NCBI RefSeq assembly: GCF_005222705.1
Contig: NZ_STGF01000039.1
Span: 1 to 57,792, forward strand
From: Paenibacillus sp. SY21-1
Lineage (GTDB): Bacteria; Bacillota; Bacilli; Paenibacillales; Paenibacillaceae
Length of the DNA: 57,792 bases
Reading direction: 5' to 3'
In this document: positions 1 to 7,854 of the stretch, piece by piece
How positions within the stretch are numbered: position 1 is the first letter of the stretch
How the letters are laid out: every line of letters begins with the position of its first letter
Translations under genes and position numbers: made by a program
The notes under the pieces: model-generated
Told to the model about the DNA's origin: nothing
Seen by the model: the letters and a program-made list of their open reading frames with translations, nothing else
The model's database searches: none

Positions 1-269
1 GTCCCTGGCTCCGGCCGCTTTCGATAGCTCAGGGTAGGCTCTAAGCCGTGGGTACAATAACTTTTCACGGTATGGTGGATCGTAACGTCACTGACCCCGA
101 CTCGCTGAGCAATTTCCATCTGCTTAGGAATAGCGCCTTGACTTTCATCGACCAACATAAGGATGAGACAACGATTTCGAATTCCCCGCGATGTCTCCTT
201 TTTATGCAGAAGCTGCTGTATCCGTTCGCGTTCTTCTTCATTCAGTTGAACCACATATTTCTTGTTCAT
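1..269 (-). CDS. IS630-type transposase, N-terminal part (runs off the window)
   Basis: Read on the minus strand from the ATG at 269, the frame is open to the window edge and gives about 89 residues starting MNKKYVVQLNEEERERIQ. A helix-turn-helix-like stretch follows (EIAQRVGVSDVTIHHTVKSY) and then a basic YRKRP segment. This is the usual start of IS630-family transposases, whose N-terminal HTH binds the element ends. The catalytic DDE part would lie to the left, outside the window, so I cannot tell whether the element is intact. No terminal repeat is obvious in the roughly 100 bases upstream of the start. The family call is from remembered resemblance and is moderately sure. Confidence 0.6.
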   Translation of the reverse strand, partial: MNKKYVVQLNEEERERIQQLLHKKETSRGIRNRCLILMLVDESQGAIPKQMEIAQRVGVSDVTIHHTVKSYCTHGLEPTLSYRKRPEPG

Positions 270-362
270 TAGTAAGCCCTCCCATTCAACTCTATATGGA
301 GAGCTTAAAGGTAATATTATCCTTGGTCAAGGTACTAGATTGCTAAGTCTACTTGATTGATG

Positions 363-398
363 TTATAAAAAAAAGTCTTTGCCTTTCAGCAAAGACTT
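363..398 (-). terminator. Intrinsic terminator of the 386-805 gene
   Basis: A perfect 10-bp stem (373-382 with 389-398, loop CTTTCA) is followed on the minus strand by a run of T. It overlaps the TGA stop of the minus-strand gene ending at 386, so it terminates that gene directly. Confidence 0.8.
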
Positions 399-805
399 AC
401 AAAGCTCAACCAGACTTGTATATGTTCTCGTATCCACACATGCATTTCTTGTGTACTAAGCCGAAACGCGTAGAGATCACATATATTCAAAAACATCAGT
501 AATTCTAACTGTGCAATGTCCATTCCTCCGGACGCAACACTAGTGTAGCCGGAAAGCAGCTCATCCCTTAATTCATTTTTAGTAAATAGGGCACCCATAG
601 CCATGTCATTTGCGTAATATCTTATGAAACTTGAATCATATTTAAACCCCTGCGAAAACTGATGTAATTCTGCAATAGACTTTCCTAGGGCTCGAACCGT
701 TTCCTTACTAGAGCGTGTTTGCAAACTATCAAAACTGCTGAAAAACTGGAAAACATAACCTATAAAGAGACGATACGAAATACACGACGACCAATGGAAA
801 AACAT
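386..805 (-). CDS. Hypothetical protein, possibly 5'-truncated
   Basis: This 139-codon frame ends exactly in an intrinsic terminator, which supports it being expressed. I do not recognise the product. From about residue 25 on it reads like a soluble helical protein (TRSSKETVRALGKSIAELHQ, then a Leu-rich segment LELLMFLNICDLYAF). The first 25 residues are Phe- and Ser-rich, and no ribosome site precedes the ATG at 805. The true start may therefore lie further in, or the gene may have lost its 5' end. It lies 44 bases downstream of the next minus-strand gene and could be its operon partner. Function unknown. Confidence 0.4.
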   Translation of the reverse strand: MFFHWSSCISYRLFIGYVFQFFSSFDSLQTRSSKETVRALGKSIAELHQFSQGFKYDSSFIRYYANDMAMGALFTKNELRDELLSGYTSVASGGMDIAQLELLMFLNICDLYAFRLSTQEMHVWIREHIQVWLSFVSLC

Positions 806-849
806 AAAATATGTGCTACCGCCAGAACGGAAACCGAAAGGCGCCCTTC

Positions 850-1251
850 TTACCTAAGCGAGGCATACTTGCTCGAACGCATAAATTCGCGATGGGCATC
901 CTGAATCGAGTTCGCGCGCATAAGCTGCTCCTCGGAACCACCGCGCTTCAGTTGTCCGGCAATTTGCATCAGCTTAAACGTGTTGTAATAGTTCGCATCC
1001 GCTTTGCTGCGACTATGTTGCAATGCGTCCTCATACGCTTGGCGTTCCGTCGAGAGGCTCTTTGCTTGATCATATAGATTAGAATCATGTCGCTGTAAGT
1101 AACCCATTTCGTCGGTGCGCAGCTTCTTGCCCAGCATAAGTGTATTACGAATAGATTCCAAAGGCGACTGTCCTTTCGTTGCGCGTACGTCCTTGAATTG
1201 CTGCATCGCTTTAAAATAATCATTGACCTGCTGAACGGATTTTACATTCAC
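850..1251 (-). CDS. Hypothetical helical protein
   Basis: The frame has 133 residues and a GTG start at 1251, chosen because a GGGGGGAAG ribosome site sits six bases upstream. The protein is charged and mostly helical, rich in Gln, Lys and Arg, with no membrane segment, signal peptide or cysteine pattern that I can see. Heptad-like spacing around residues 60-95 suggests a short coiled coil. I do not recognise the family. The 386-805 frame follows after 44 bases in the same direction. The 285 bases upstream, up to the end of the TetR gene, show no other gene. Confidence 0.6.
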   Translation of the reverse strand: MNVKSVQQVNDYFKAMQQFKDVRATKGQSPLESIRNTLMLGKKLRTDEMGYLQRHDSNLYDQAKSLSTERQAYEDALQHSRSKADANYYNTFKLMQIAGQLKRGGSEEQLMRANSIQDAHREFMRSSKYASLR

Positions 1252-1535
1252 GCTCTTCCCCCCTAGTTACAAATGTCATCACATTCGTCCACAACCTACA
1301 GATCTTATTTCTAAATTATCATGGTAAGTTGCGCCATATATGAAATGTAAAGAAAATTTTATGTTCGCGCTCGCAACGCACCCCACATGGGTGGATTTCG
1401 CAATTTATTTAATTGGCCGCTTGATTGATAAAATCAAGGCCGTATTGCCCGCAGACTAAGAATGCGCCAATGATACCCGCCAAGTGGCAAGATGATCCGG
1501 TATTAAAGTCCCTCTTTCTTTTTCTCCTCGTTACC

Positions 1536-2126
1536 TTACTTTTCATTCGAATCAGTGGGCCGCGAATTGACCTTGCCAAAGATATGAAACGGTGTTATGC
1601 CATTTGCGAACAGGCTATCGATCAGCTTGACCAATTCTTCCGACGATAAATCTTTGTCGTTGCGTATCCAAAGGCGAAACATAGATATTAATGTTGAGAT
1701 GTAAAACTCAATCAGGTATGGCGTTAAGGCATCATTTGTTGGAAGATTCACAATCAATCTCTCAAAGGGAATTTCTCTTTTCAGACGTTCAACAAAATGA
1801 GCAGAACCATAGTCCCCCAAGAGCGCTTTAAGAACTGAAATTTCTTCTGTATTCTCCAAGCATTGAAGCGCATCTTGAAAAGTATGCGTTGAAAACTCCC
1901 TGCTTGCCATTTCCTCGTTAATGGATTTAAAGACACGCTCTTCAACGTAGTCCAACAACTCATAGATATCCGTAAAGTATTGATAAAATGTACTGCGATT
2001 ATATCCTGATTTTTTAGCAATCTCTTGGATGGATATTTTTTCGATTGGTTTTTGGCTATATAAATCACAGAATACATGTATAAATGTTTGCCTTGTTTTG
2101 TCCGTAATTTCAGGTTGTTTATTCAT
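1536..2126 (-). CDS. TetR/AcrR-family transcriptional regulator
   Basis: The product is 196 residues, the normal length for TetR regulators. The N-terminal domain shows the family helix-turn-helix (EKISIQEIAKKSGYNRSTFY followed by QYF), and the rest is a helical ligand-binding domain with no recognisable specificity. I place the start at the internal ATG at 2126 because TGGAGGC sits about eight bases before it; the longer frame from 2150 has no such site. The gene is divergent from the ketopantoate-reductase-like gene at 2276. A perfect inverted repeat at 2221-2232 lies in the shared promoter region, so this protein probably represses that gene and perhaps itself (inference). Confidence 0.9.
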   Translation of the reverse strand: MNKQPEITDKTRQTFIHVFCDLYSQKPIEKISIQEIAKKSGYNRSTFYQYFTDIYELLDYVEERVFKSINEEMASREFSTHTFQDALQCLENTEEISVLKALLGDYGSAHFVERLKREIPFERLIVNLPTNDALTPYLIEFYISTLISMFRLWIRNDKDLSSEELVKLIDSLFANGITPFHIFGKVNSRPTDSNEK

Positions 2127-2220
2127 GATTTGCCTCCATTTTCTATTCAATCGACTATCCGACAGATATTAAAAATTTGATGGTTGATGACTGTAAAGTG
2201 AATTTATACAATAACATTAT

Positions 2221-2232
2221 ACAACACGTTGT
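2221..2232. promoter_or_regulatory. Candidate TetR operator
   Basis: The bases ACAACACGTTGT form a perfect 5-bp inverted repeat around a 2-base centre. They lie between the divergent TetR gene (start 2126) and the reductase gene (start 2276). Size and place fit a TetR-type operator. Binding is inferred, not shown. Confidence 0.5.
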
Positions 2233-2275
2233 TTGATGATTCATAAGGATGAATATATAGGTTCAGGAGGCTAAC

Positions 2276-3205
2276 ATGAGAATTTTATTCTTCGGTCGAG
2301 GCGTAATATCGACCCAATATGCTTGGGCTTTTGAGAGGGCAGGGCATACCGTTGAGTTTTACGTTAGAAAAGGGAGAAAAGAAACCTTCGGAAGCAGCAT
2401 AGAGCTTGAAATGTGGGACGCCCGCAGAGGGAAACAGCTCATAAAAGAAAGCTGGAACGTCAACCTGCATGAGGAGATACCTCCAAATTATGATCTCATT
2501 ATTGTGAGTGTCAACACGGAACAACTTCCGGAAGCAGCACAAATCCTATCGACTGCCGCTGGAAACACCCCTGTACTCATATTCAATAACCTTTGGCAAG
2601 ATTTGAAGTCATCGATCTCACCATTGTCTATGAACAATGTTGTCTTTGGGTTCCCCGGAGCAGGAGGAGGAATCGCGGACAATAGGCTTAGAGGCGGCTT
2701 TTTAAAAATGCTATTCCTGGAAAAGCCGCGGGCAGGCACTGAATCTATGAACAACAAGGTCAAGGAACTATTTGAAAGCGCCCATTTTAAAATTAGTTGG
2801 ATAAAGGATATGCAAAACTGGCTATGGAATCACTTTGCCATGAATGCTGCTATGGAAGCCGAGGTGTTACGACGGGGCAGTTTTCCAGCGCTCATGAATC
2901 ATAGCGACTCATTCGCAAATGTAGGTAAAAATATGAGGGAAATGATCCCTGTACTTAAAGCAAGAGGTGCAAAGCCTGATGCCATTTCTCTCATGTTGAC
3001 TAAAATTCCACCGGTCATTCTCGGCATACTTTTTAACAAGGTTATATTTGCAAAAGGCAGCTTACCGCGACTTTTTGTGGAATACAACAATAGTAAAGCA
3101 GGTTTTGCGGTACTTGAAGTTGTGAGAGAAGCAAAAAAGGCAGGCATACATTTGCCACGCATTACTGTAGCATTTGAACATACTGAATATGCAAAAGAAA
3201 TATAA
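2276..3205 (+). CDS. Ketopantoate reductase-family oxidoreductase (ApbA/PanE-like)
   Basis: The 309-residue product starts MRILFFGRGVISTQYAWAF, an N-terminal beta strand and Gly-rich turn of the NAD(P)-binding Rossmann fold seen in 2-dehydropantoate 2-reductases (COG1893). The segment YDLIIVSVNTEQLPEA and a GFPGAGGG stretch near residue 127 fit the same family, as does the all-helical C-terminal half. Family members include true PanE, which reduces ketopantoate for CoA synthesis, but many regulator-linked paralogues act on unknown substrates. Divergence from a TetR gene favours an inducible paralogue rather than housekeeping panE. A very strong CAGGAGG site five bases before ATG sets the start. 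Confidence 0.85.
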   Translation: MRILFFGRGVISTQYAWAFERAGHTVEFYVRKGRKETFGSSIELEMWDARRGKQLIKESWNVNLHEEIPPNYDLIIVSVNTEQLPEAAQILSTAAGNTPVLIFNNLWQDLKSSISPLSMNNVVFGFPGAGGGIADNRLRGGFLKMLFLEKPRAGTESMNNKVKELFESAHFKISWIKDMQNWLWNHFAMNAAMEAEVLRRGSFPALMNHSDSFANVGKNMREMIPVLKARGAKPDAISLMLTKIPPVILGILFNKVIFAKGSLPRLFVEYNNSKAGFAVLEVVREAKKAGIHLPRITVAFEHTEYAKEI

Positions 3206-3329
3206 CGAAGTTTTTGATGGCTTCGAGCGTAAGCCAAATTTGCTTCTTTGCCTAAAAAATACACCCCTTAGCATGCAACGGATTACCCACGTGTTTGTCC
3301 ATTATTTATACTAAGGGGGGGCAACGAAA

Positions 3330-3736
3330 TTAGTCACGTTCAAGCAAGGCCACCGATTCCACATTTGTGCGATATGGAAATGCATATTTCATGCTGTAGC
3401 CACTACATACTAGGGCGTGTCTGAGAACGCTGAGGACAGCAAATGTTGCCGAATTTCCTTTCCATGCAAGGCCCGTTTGTGAAGGTGTACCGGGGGGTAC
3501 TTCAAGCAAACGGAACGAAGCAGGGGGCGAAAAGGCGGTGTAAGGTGCCTCTGAACGGGTTTTCAGACACGCCCTAATCCAACACACTTCATTTTACTTG
3601 AGAAATTTAAAATCTGCTCCCTTATTGAATTCCAAAATTCATGATGAACTTCATGCATAGTATACGGCTCAGGCAGATTCATAGGACCAGGGTATTTTCC
3701 CTTTTTTATATAGTTAAACTCTTTTTCCAATCGGTG
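3330..3736 (-). pseudogene. Small gene remnant split by a MITE-like element
   Basis: Two coding-looking pieces on the minus strand flank the element at 3413-3574. The upstream piece (3736 down to about 3575) reads KYPGPMNLPEPYTMHEVHHE and ends MKCVGL. The downstream piece (3412 down to 3330) reads VCSGYSMKYAFPYRTN and ends VESVALLERD-stop. Removing the element with one TA copy joins the pieces in the same frame with no stop, so this was one gene before insertion. The 5' end is unclear: a TAG at 3737-3739 closes the frame and no ribosome site is seen. The product is not recognised. The C-terminal VESVALLER is loosely like the tail of TrmA/RlmCD-type RNA methyltransferases, a weak resemblance. 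Confidence 0.6.
3413..3574. mobile_element. MITE-like element, 162 bp, flanked by TA
   Basis: The ends are near-perfect inverted repeats. The left end is GGGCGTGTCTGAGAACGC and the right end, read inward on the other strand, is GGGCGTGTCTGAAAACCC (16 of 18 match). TA dinucleotides flank both ends, as expected for a TA target duplication. Inside there is a further imperfect inverted repeat around 3470-3515, so the whole element could fold. It carries no transposase, so it would need one supplied from elsewhere. It interrupts the remnant at 3330-3736. Confidence 0.75.
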
Positions 3737-3799
3737 CTATATACGTATGAGCAATACACAGCACTCCGCATGTTTGATCTTTGGTGAATAGAACGCTTC

Positions 3800-4342
3800 T
3801 CATTGCGTTTCATTTGCAAACCGAAATACCAACATATTTCTATCTTCATACTCCACATGCGATTCGGAATATTTTCCGTCAGTATAGGAAGCTAAGATCT
3901 TGCGCCAAAACATTTGGGCTTTCCGATTTCGTTCCATCGATCCTGTTTGCAGCTCCCAGTTTCCTGTAAAATGCTCAAACACCTGCCTAGCAGCTTCTTC
4001 TCCTACACCTATGCCTCGAAAAGGACGCAATAAGAAAAATTCATTCAAATAGTAATTAATATTCGGCGGGCAAGGTATATAAGGAGGGGTAGCAACAAAA
4101 GCAAGACCCGCTGGCAATCCATCAACCGTAATCAGGAAGGGGAACAAGACAGACGGCTTTTCCCACCATATATCAAATACTTTATGCTGCTCGCTTAGAG
4201 TCATCGTGTCGTTATCTTCATAAATGCCATACCGGTTTGGTTTGTTCCCCCATATCTCCGACAAGTCGTGTAAGTAAAGCGGGTAAATATTATTAATAAT
4301 ATATTTGTCATCCACTGTGCTAAGTTGCACGTTAACGTCCAT
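3800..4342 (-). CDS. GNAT-family N-acetyltransferase
   Basis: The 180-residue product shows the GNAT acetyl-CoA binding signature LRPFRGIGVGEEAARQVFEH (R/QxxGxG/A motif) near residues 107-126, preceded by the central beta strands (LITVDGLPAGLAFV, INYYLNEFFLL). It resembles small predicted acetyltransferases that act on free small molecules; the substrate is unknown. A GGGGGAGG site about nine bases upstream supports the ATG at 4342. The frame stays open past the TGA at 3800, giving a short ECCVLLIRI tail, but I regard that as a neighbouring remnant and not as readthrough. Confidence 0.8.
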   Translation of the reverse strand: MDVNVQLSTVDDKYIINNIYPLYLHDLSEIWGNKPNRYGIYEDNDTMTLSEQHKVFDIWWEKPSVLFPFLITVDGLPAGLAFVATPPYIPCPPNINYYLNEFFLLRPFRGIGVGEEAARQVFEHFTGNWELQTGSMERNRKAQMFWRKILASYTDGKYSESHVEYEDRNMLVFRFANETQ

Positions 4343-4422
4343 TCCGAACTTCCTCCCCCTGCTTAAATTGTTCTTTTTACCCTCTGTTTGTTCCGTCCAT
4401 TATTGAGGATATGTCGCGGCAT

Positions 4423-5445
4423 CTAGCGATTAATTTCGACTGGCTCGACCACTTCAAATAAAAACGGTCTATCATTCAGGTATTCTCTTATATACGCTTG
4501 AGCATACTTTTGTTCCTCGATTAAACTAGCTGTTTCTCTTGGATCTGAGGAATAATGGCAGTAATTCTCGATCATACACATGATAAAAAAACATTCCAAA
4601 TACCGAATCTCATTACTCTCTAGCTTCCTTATACTCTCGTAACCTTGGATAAGCATCCATCGATGCTTCGGCCAAAGCTCCAACAGGCTACCTGCCATAT
4701 CGTAGAGATAATACCCGTACCCACACCTTCCAAAATCAATCGGATAGGGGTCATCATTCATGAAAACAATATTGCCGGTATGTAAATCTGCATGAATGAG
4801 TCCAAAGTTATGTTCATTGGGATGCATAGTGGCAAGCTCCGATACCACCTTCTCAGCTGCATCTTGATACAGCTTCCATTCCTTTTCGGATAAAAACCGT
4901 TTATAATAATGCTCCAGCTTTTCCATTTCACGTTTAAAACTTTTTACTCCCCAAGTAGGTCTTACAAAATCTGAAGGCACTTTGAAGCTCCTCGCTGCAT
5001 CATGGAGCCTGCCCATTAATACACCTATATTGTATACGGAGCTATCCGTAAATTCTCCAGTTACGTGTTCACCCTCTACCCACCGCATAATCGTTACATA
5101 AGGACGCTTGTACCCTATTTCTGTTTCGATATCCGATACATAAATGCCTTCACGATTTGCCAAACCTTCTGGTACATGCAGCTCTTTCGATTCATTCAGT
5201 GCTTGTAGCAACAACAGTTCCGAACGAATCTCCTCTTTGCTTAAACGATCAGAGTGAATGCGAAGCAAATAATTGTTAGCTGTACTGGTTTCGATTTTAT
5301 ACGTGATACTATCGGATAACCGAATAAATTGAATGTGTTCCCATTCCAAGTCATACCGTTGAATAGCTGATAAAGCGACCTTCCTTGCTCTAGCTAATAA
5401 CGCCTTCAGTTCTTCATCCATATCAAATGAAAAAAAGTCTTGCAT
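4423..5445 (-). CDS. Aminoglycoside phosphotransferase-fold kinase (APH family)
   Basis: The 340-residue product has the APH/choline-kinase catalytic signature: HADLHTGNIVF (catalytic Asp and Asn, near residue 217) followed by PIDFGRCGYG, the metal-binding DFG-like motif. The N-lobe includes YLLRIHSDR with the ATP-anchoring residue. Such kinases phosphorylate small molecules such as aminoglycosides, homoserine, choline or macrolides. This one matches the broad phosphotransferase-enzyme family, and I cannot assign a substrate or resistance role. An AAAGGGG site precedes the ATG at 5445. The gene is 80 bases upstream of the GNAT gene on the same strand and may share its transcript. Confidence 0.85.
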   Translation of the reverse strand: MQDFFSFDMDEELKALLARARKVALSAIQRYDLEWEHIQFIRLSDSITYKIETSTANNYLLRIHSDRLSKEEIRSELLLLQALNESKELHVPEGLANREGIYVSDIETEIGYKRPYVTIMRWVEGEHVTGEFTDSSVYNIGVLMGRLHDAARSFKVPSDFVRPTWGVKSFKREMEKLEHYYKRFLSEKEWKLYQDAAEKVVSELATMHPNEHNFGLIHADLHTGNIVFMNDDPYPIDFGRCGYGYYLYDMAGSLLELWPKHRWMLIQGYESIRKLESNEIRYLECFFIMCMIENYCHYSSDPRETASLIEEQKYAQAYIREYLNDRPFLFEVVEPVEINR

Positions 5446-5559
5446 ATGTTATCCCCTTTCAATATTTATGAAGCATAACCCTCTACTACTTATTTATAAT
5501 TTTAACGATGGTAAGGACTAGATCATCTATATCAAACGATTTAAACTGTGTTTTACACA

Positions 5560-5597
5560 AAAAGGCCACATTAGGATTTCATCCAATGTGACCTTTT
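5560..5597 (-). terminator. Hairpin after the CD3324-family gene
   Basis: Bases 5560-5577 pair with 5581-5597 in a long stem with one bulge. It begins seven bases beyond the stop codon of the 5604-5873 gene. The tail on the minus strand is not a clean T run, so termination is likely but not certain. Confidence 0.6.
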
Positions 5598-5603
5598 GTT
5601 AAA

Positions 5604-5873
5604 TTATTTTTTTGAATAAACGATCTTTTTAATGCTATCACTGGAAAGGCAAAACCGATTGGAAAGCTGATCGATTGTGTCACCCTCCAAGAATTTTTGC
5701 CGAATTTCATTGTTTCTAAGGTTCAATTCTTTTCTACTACCTGAATTTTCTCCCCATCTTTTGTGCAGATTCTTTGGTTTAGGGATATAAACCAATCCAT
5801 CATTTATATATTTTTGTATTTCATTCAGTAATTCTTCTGGAAAGATGCTGTCGGCATTTACATATTTCATCAT
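5604..5873 (-). CDS. CD3324-family protein (Mor-like HTH)
   Basis: The 89-residue product begins MMKYVNADSIFPEELLNEIQ and continues with KYINDGLVYIP, then WGENSGSRKELNLRN and a C-terminal helix-turn-helix (DQLSNRFCLSSDSIKKIVYS). This layout and wording match the CD3324 family, small Firmicutes proteins related to the Mor transcription activator. A regulatory DNA-binding role is the family expectation; no target is known. AAAGGAGC lies before the tandem ATG codons at 5873/5870, and either could be used. The gene stands alone between intergenic stretches and has its own terminator hairpin. Confidence 0.8.
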   Translation of the reverse strand: MMKYVNADSIFPEELLNEIQKYINDGLVYIPKPKNLHKRWGENSGSRKELNLRNNEIRQKFLEGDTIDQLSNRFCLSSDSIKKIVYSKK

Positions 5874-6270
5874 AGCTCCGCTCCTTTAAATAGTTGATTT
5901 TAAAGGTAGCAAAGTCTACACTAGAACAATTTTTAATGTACAGTCTAGCGGTCACTTACTTTATCGCTCTATACAAACAACCGCTGTTGTTCATAGAATA
6001 AACTTTGCATAGAGCATATCTTAAAACCTGCCATAAAACTCCTACTCCTCCCTTTCCAGCTTTTTCAGCATCGCTTTCAAGCTTTTTTCGAAGTGATCAT
6101 GAACTGCAAAGCAAGCCATGCCAATGTCATGCGCCTTACTCAATTCTACCTACATCATAACACAATTGACTGGATAAAATATGGGTATAAGGCATTACCC
6201 AATTTCTGTCTCCCTTATCTTAAGTATGGACCTGAACTTCAGCCCTATAGGTAAATGTGGCTCTAAAACC
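5874..6270. other. Intergenic stretch with a coding remnant
   Basis: No intact gene is visible here. On the minus strand, 6149 down to 6042 is an open piece of 35 codons (VELSKAHDIGMACFAVHDHF, then EKSLKAMLKKLEREE-stop) that reads like the C-terminus of a helical protein, preceded by an in-frame TAG at 6150-6152. I do not recognise it. It is most likely the tail of a decayed gene. Confidence 0.35.
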
Positions 6271-6498
6271 CTACTCTCTAATCAACAACACACAGCACTC
6301 CACATGACTGTATGCGGGAACATATTGGCTTAGGATTTGATCTGTTGTCAATTGGTTTCCGCTCAGGAATGCCTCATCCCGAGCTTTTTTGTTGATGTTA
6401 TACATCAGTTTTACATCAATTGACCTCATAAATGGCAATAGAATTTCAGCATTCTTTAAATGGTTTATTTTTCTTGTGTACATTACCAACAGTGTCAA
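6271..6498 (-). CDS. Hypothetical short frame, probably a gene remnant
   Basis: The frame can start at a TTG at 6498 and encodes 75 residues ending YVPAYSHVECCVLLIRE. It is in the same frame as the upstream methyltransferase gene and is separated from it only by that gene's TAG and about 17 sense codons. No ribosome site is visible for any start. The C-terminal ECCVLLIR recurs in the remnant after the GNAT gene (about 3740-3800), so the two are paralogous tails. Patterns like HVE-x-V-LL-x-R close some RNA m5U methyltransferases, a weak hint only. Confidence 0.3.
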   Translation of the reverse strand: MTLLVMYTRKINHLKNAEILLPFMRSIDVKLMYNINKKARDEAFLSGNQLTTDQILSQYVPAYSHVECCVLLIRE

Positions 6499-6549
6499 AT
6501 TATTGAGTTTTCGGAATTCAGGATAAATGACACCAGGGTCTTGATATAT

Positions 6550-7854
6550 CTACTCAAATGATTTCTCTATATTGAGCGAACGGTTACTAACAAGATGTAT
6601 CGTGTTGAAATACGCCTTTCTTTGCGACTGCTCGGCAGGAATATGCCTCGAGTAAAACGGCTCACCCAGCTCCTGTAGCACATCCAGCAGTTCCTCCCGT
6701 TTCCAATGCGTATTATACCTTGGCAGCCCATCATACTTGTTGTCGGCTTCCCAGCCCTGGAAACCTCCTAGTACCGAGCCGATGAAGATAGGAGCACCCG
6801 GCTTCGCTAACGACTTAAGCTGGCGCAGCACATCCTCCAACGCCTTCTTAGGAATCCAGTTTGTGACGGAGCAATTGGCCCATATGCCATCGAATGATTG
6901 GGGTTCAAATAGCCGGTCGAGCTCCGCAATATCGCCAACGACGGCCTTCAACCCCTTACTTGCGCACAGCTCAACGTTAGCTTCGCTGATATCGACACAT
7001 ACTGGCCGGAGTCCACAGTCCATGAATAGTTTGGCATCGCGCCCCGGGCCCGCTCCGACATCAAGAATACGTCCACCAGGTCCGACCCGTTCGGCAAATA
7101 CGCGGCGATCGTCCTCCAGCAGTGCAATGCCCGTCTGGGTACGCTGTTCGTAAACGGAAGCGAATGAATTAAATAGCCGTTTCGCGGCCTGACCCGCGGC
7201 CGATGGAGCGGAGACGGCGGTATTGCGGCACAGCGCATGCAAATAGACGCGTTCCGGCTTCTCCGGATCAGCCACCTCCTCGATCCATACCGAACCAAAG
7301 TAGTCCAGTAGTATGCTCTCGAGCTCAGCCCTGCTGTAACGTGCGACGTATCTGCGGACGCCCCCGTACTTATGGTCCTGCTTCCAGCCCTCTCCGTTTC
7401 CTGCGATCATCCCGAAGGCTGCGATGCCGTCGGGCGATTTCAGCATTCGAGATAACCCAGACAGCATTTCCCGGAAGACAGACTTCGGAACGAGTGTAAA
7501 GCTCGTGTACGCCCATACGCCATCCAGCGACGCCGGCTCGAAATCAACCGATAGAAAGTCTTGATGAAGCACCGGTAGCCCTTTACTACGGCACAGCTCA
7601 ATCATCCCCTGGCTGCCGTCGATTCCGATGGCATCGCAGCCCTGCGAGATAAAGTAACCGAGGTCACGCCCCGGCCCGCAGCCGAGGTCAGCGATCCGCT
7701 TTCCCTTCAGCTGATCCAGGAACGAATCAGCAAAAGACTGCAAATATTTGCTGTAAGCGGCCTGCGTACGCTGCTCGTATTCGCGGGCGTTCGCATCGAA
7801 CAGACTGCGATGTAATTGAAGGATCTCTTCATATATATCGGAGGCCATGGTCAT
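6550..7854 (-). CDS. Tandem (duplicated) SAM-dependent methyltransferase
   Basis: The 434-residue protein holds two class I methyltransferase domains in a row. The first (about 15-205) has SAM motif I IADLGCGPGRD at 54-64 and an acidic motif II (IGIDGS). The second (about 220-420) has ILDVGAGPGRD at 263-273 and VCVDIS. Each half then repeats a similar late block: GEGWKQDHKYGGVRRY in the first, FQGWEADNKYDGLPRY in the second. Internal duplication is therefore likely. The family is Methyltransf_11/25-like, and the substrate cannot be read from sequence. It is the last gene of the nine-gene operon and overlaps the preceding nucleotidyltransferase gene by 26 bases. GAGGG spacing fits the second Met (7848) better than 7854. 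Confidence 0.85.
   Translation of the reverse strand: MTMASDIYEEILQLHRSLFDANAREYEQRTQAAYSKYLQSFADSFLDQLKGKRIADLGCGPGRDLGYFISQGCDAIGIDGSQGMIELCRSKGLPVLHQDFLSVDFEPASLDGVWAYTSFTLVPKSVFREMLSGLSRMLKSPDGIAAFGMIAGNGEGWKQDHKYGGVRRYVARYSRAELESILLDYFGSVWIEEVADPEKPERVYLHALCRNTAVSAPSAAGQAAKRLFNSFASVYEQRTQTGIALLEDDRRVFAERVGPGGRILDVGAGPGRDAKLFMDCGLRPVCVDISEANVELCASKGLKAVVGDIAELDRLFEPQSFDGIWANCSVTNWIPKKALEDVLRQLKSLAKPGAPIFIGSVLGGFQGWEADNKYDGLPRYNTHWKREELLDVLQELGEPFYSRHIPAEQSQRKAYFNTIHLVSNRSLNIEKSFE

Noticed and set aside
3737..3802. In-frame continuation after the GNAT stop codon, which could hint at readthrough.
   Set aside because: The extension is only about 20 residues, and its tail also occurs at 6271-6300 in an unrelated context, so a neighbouring remnant explains it better.
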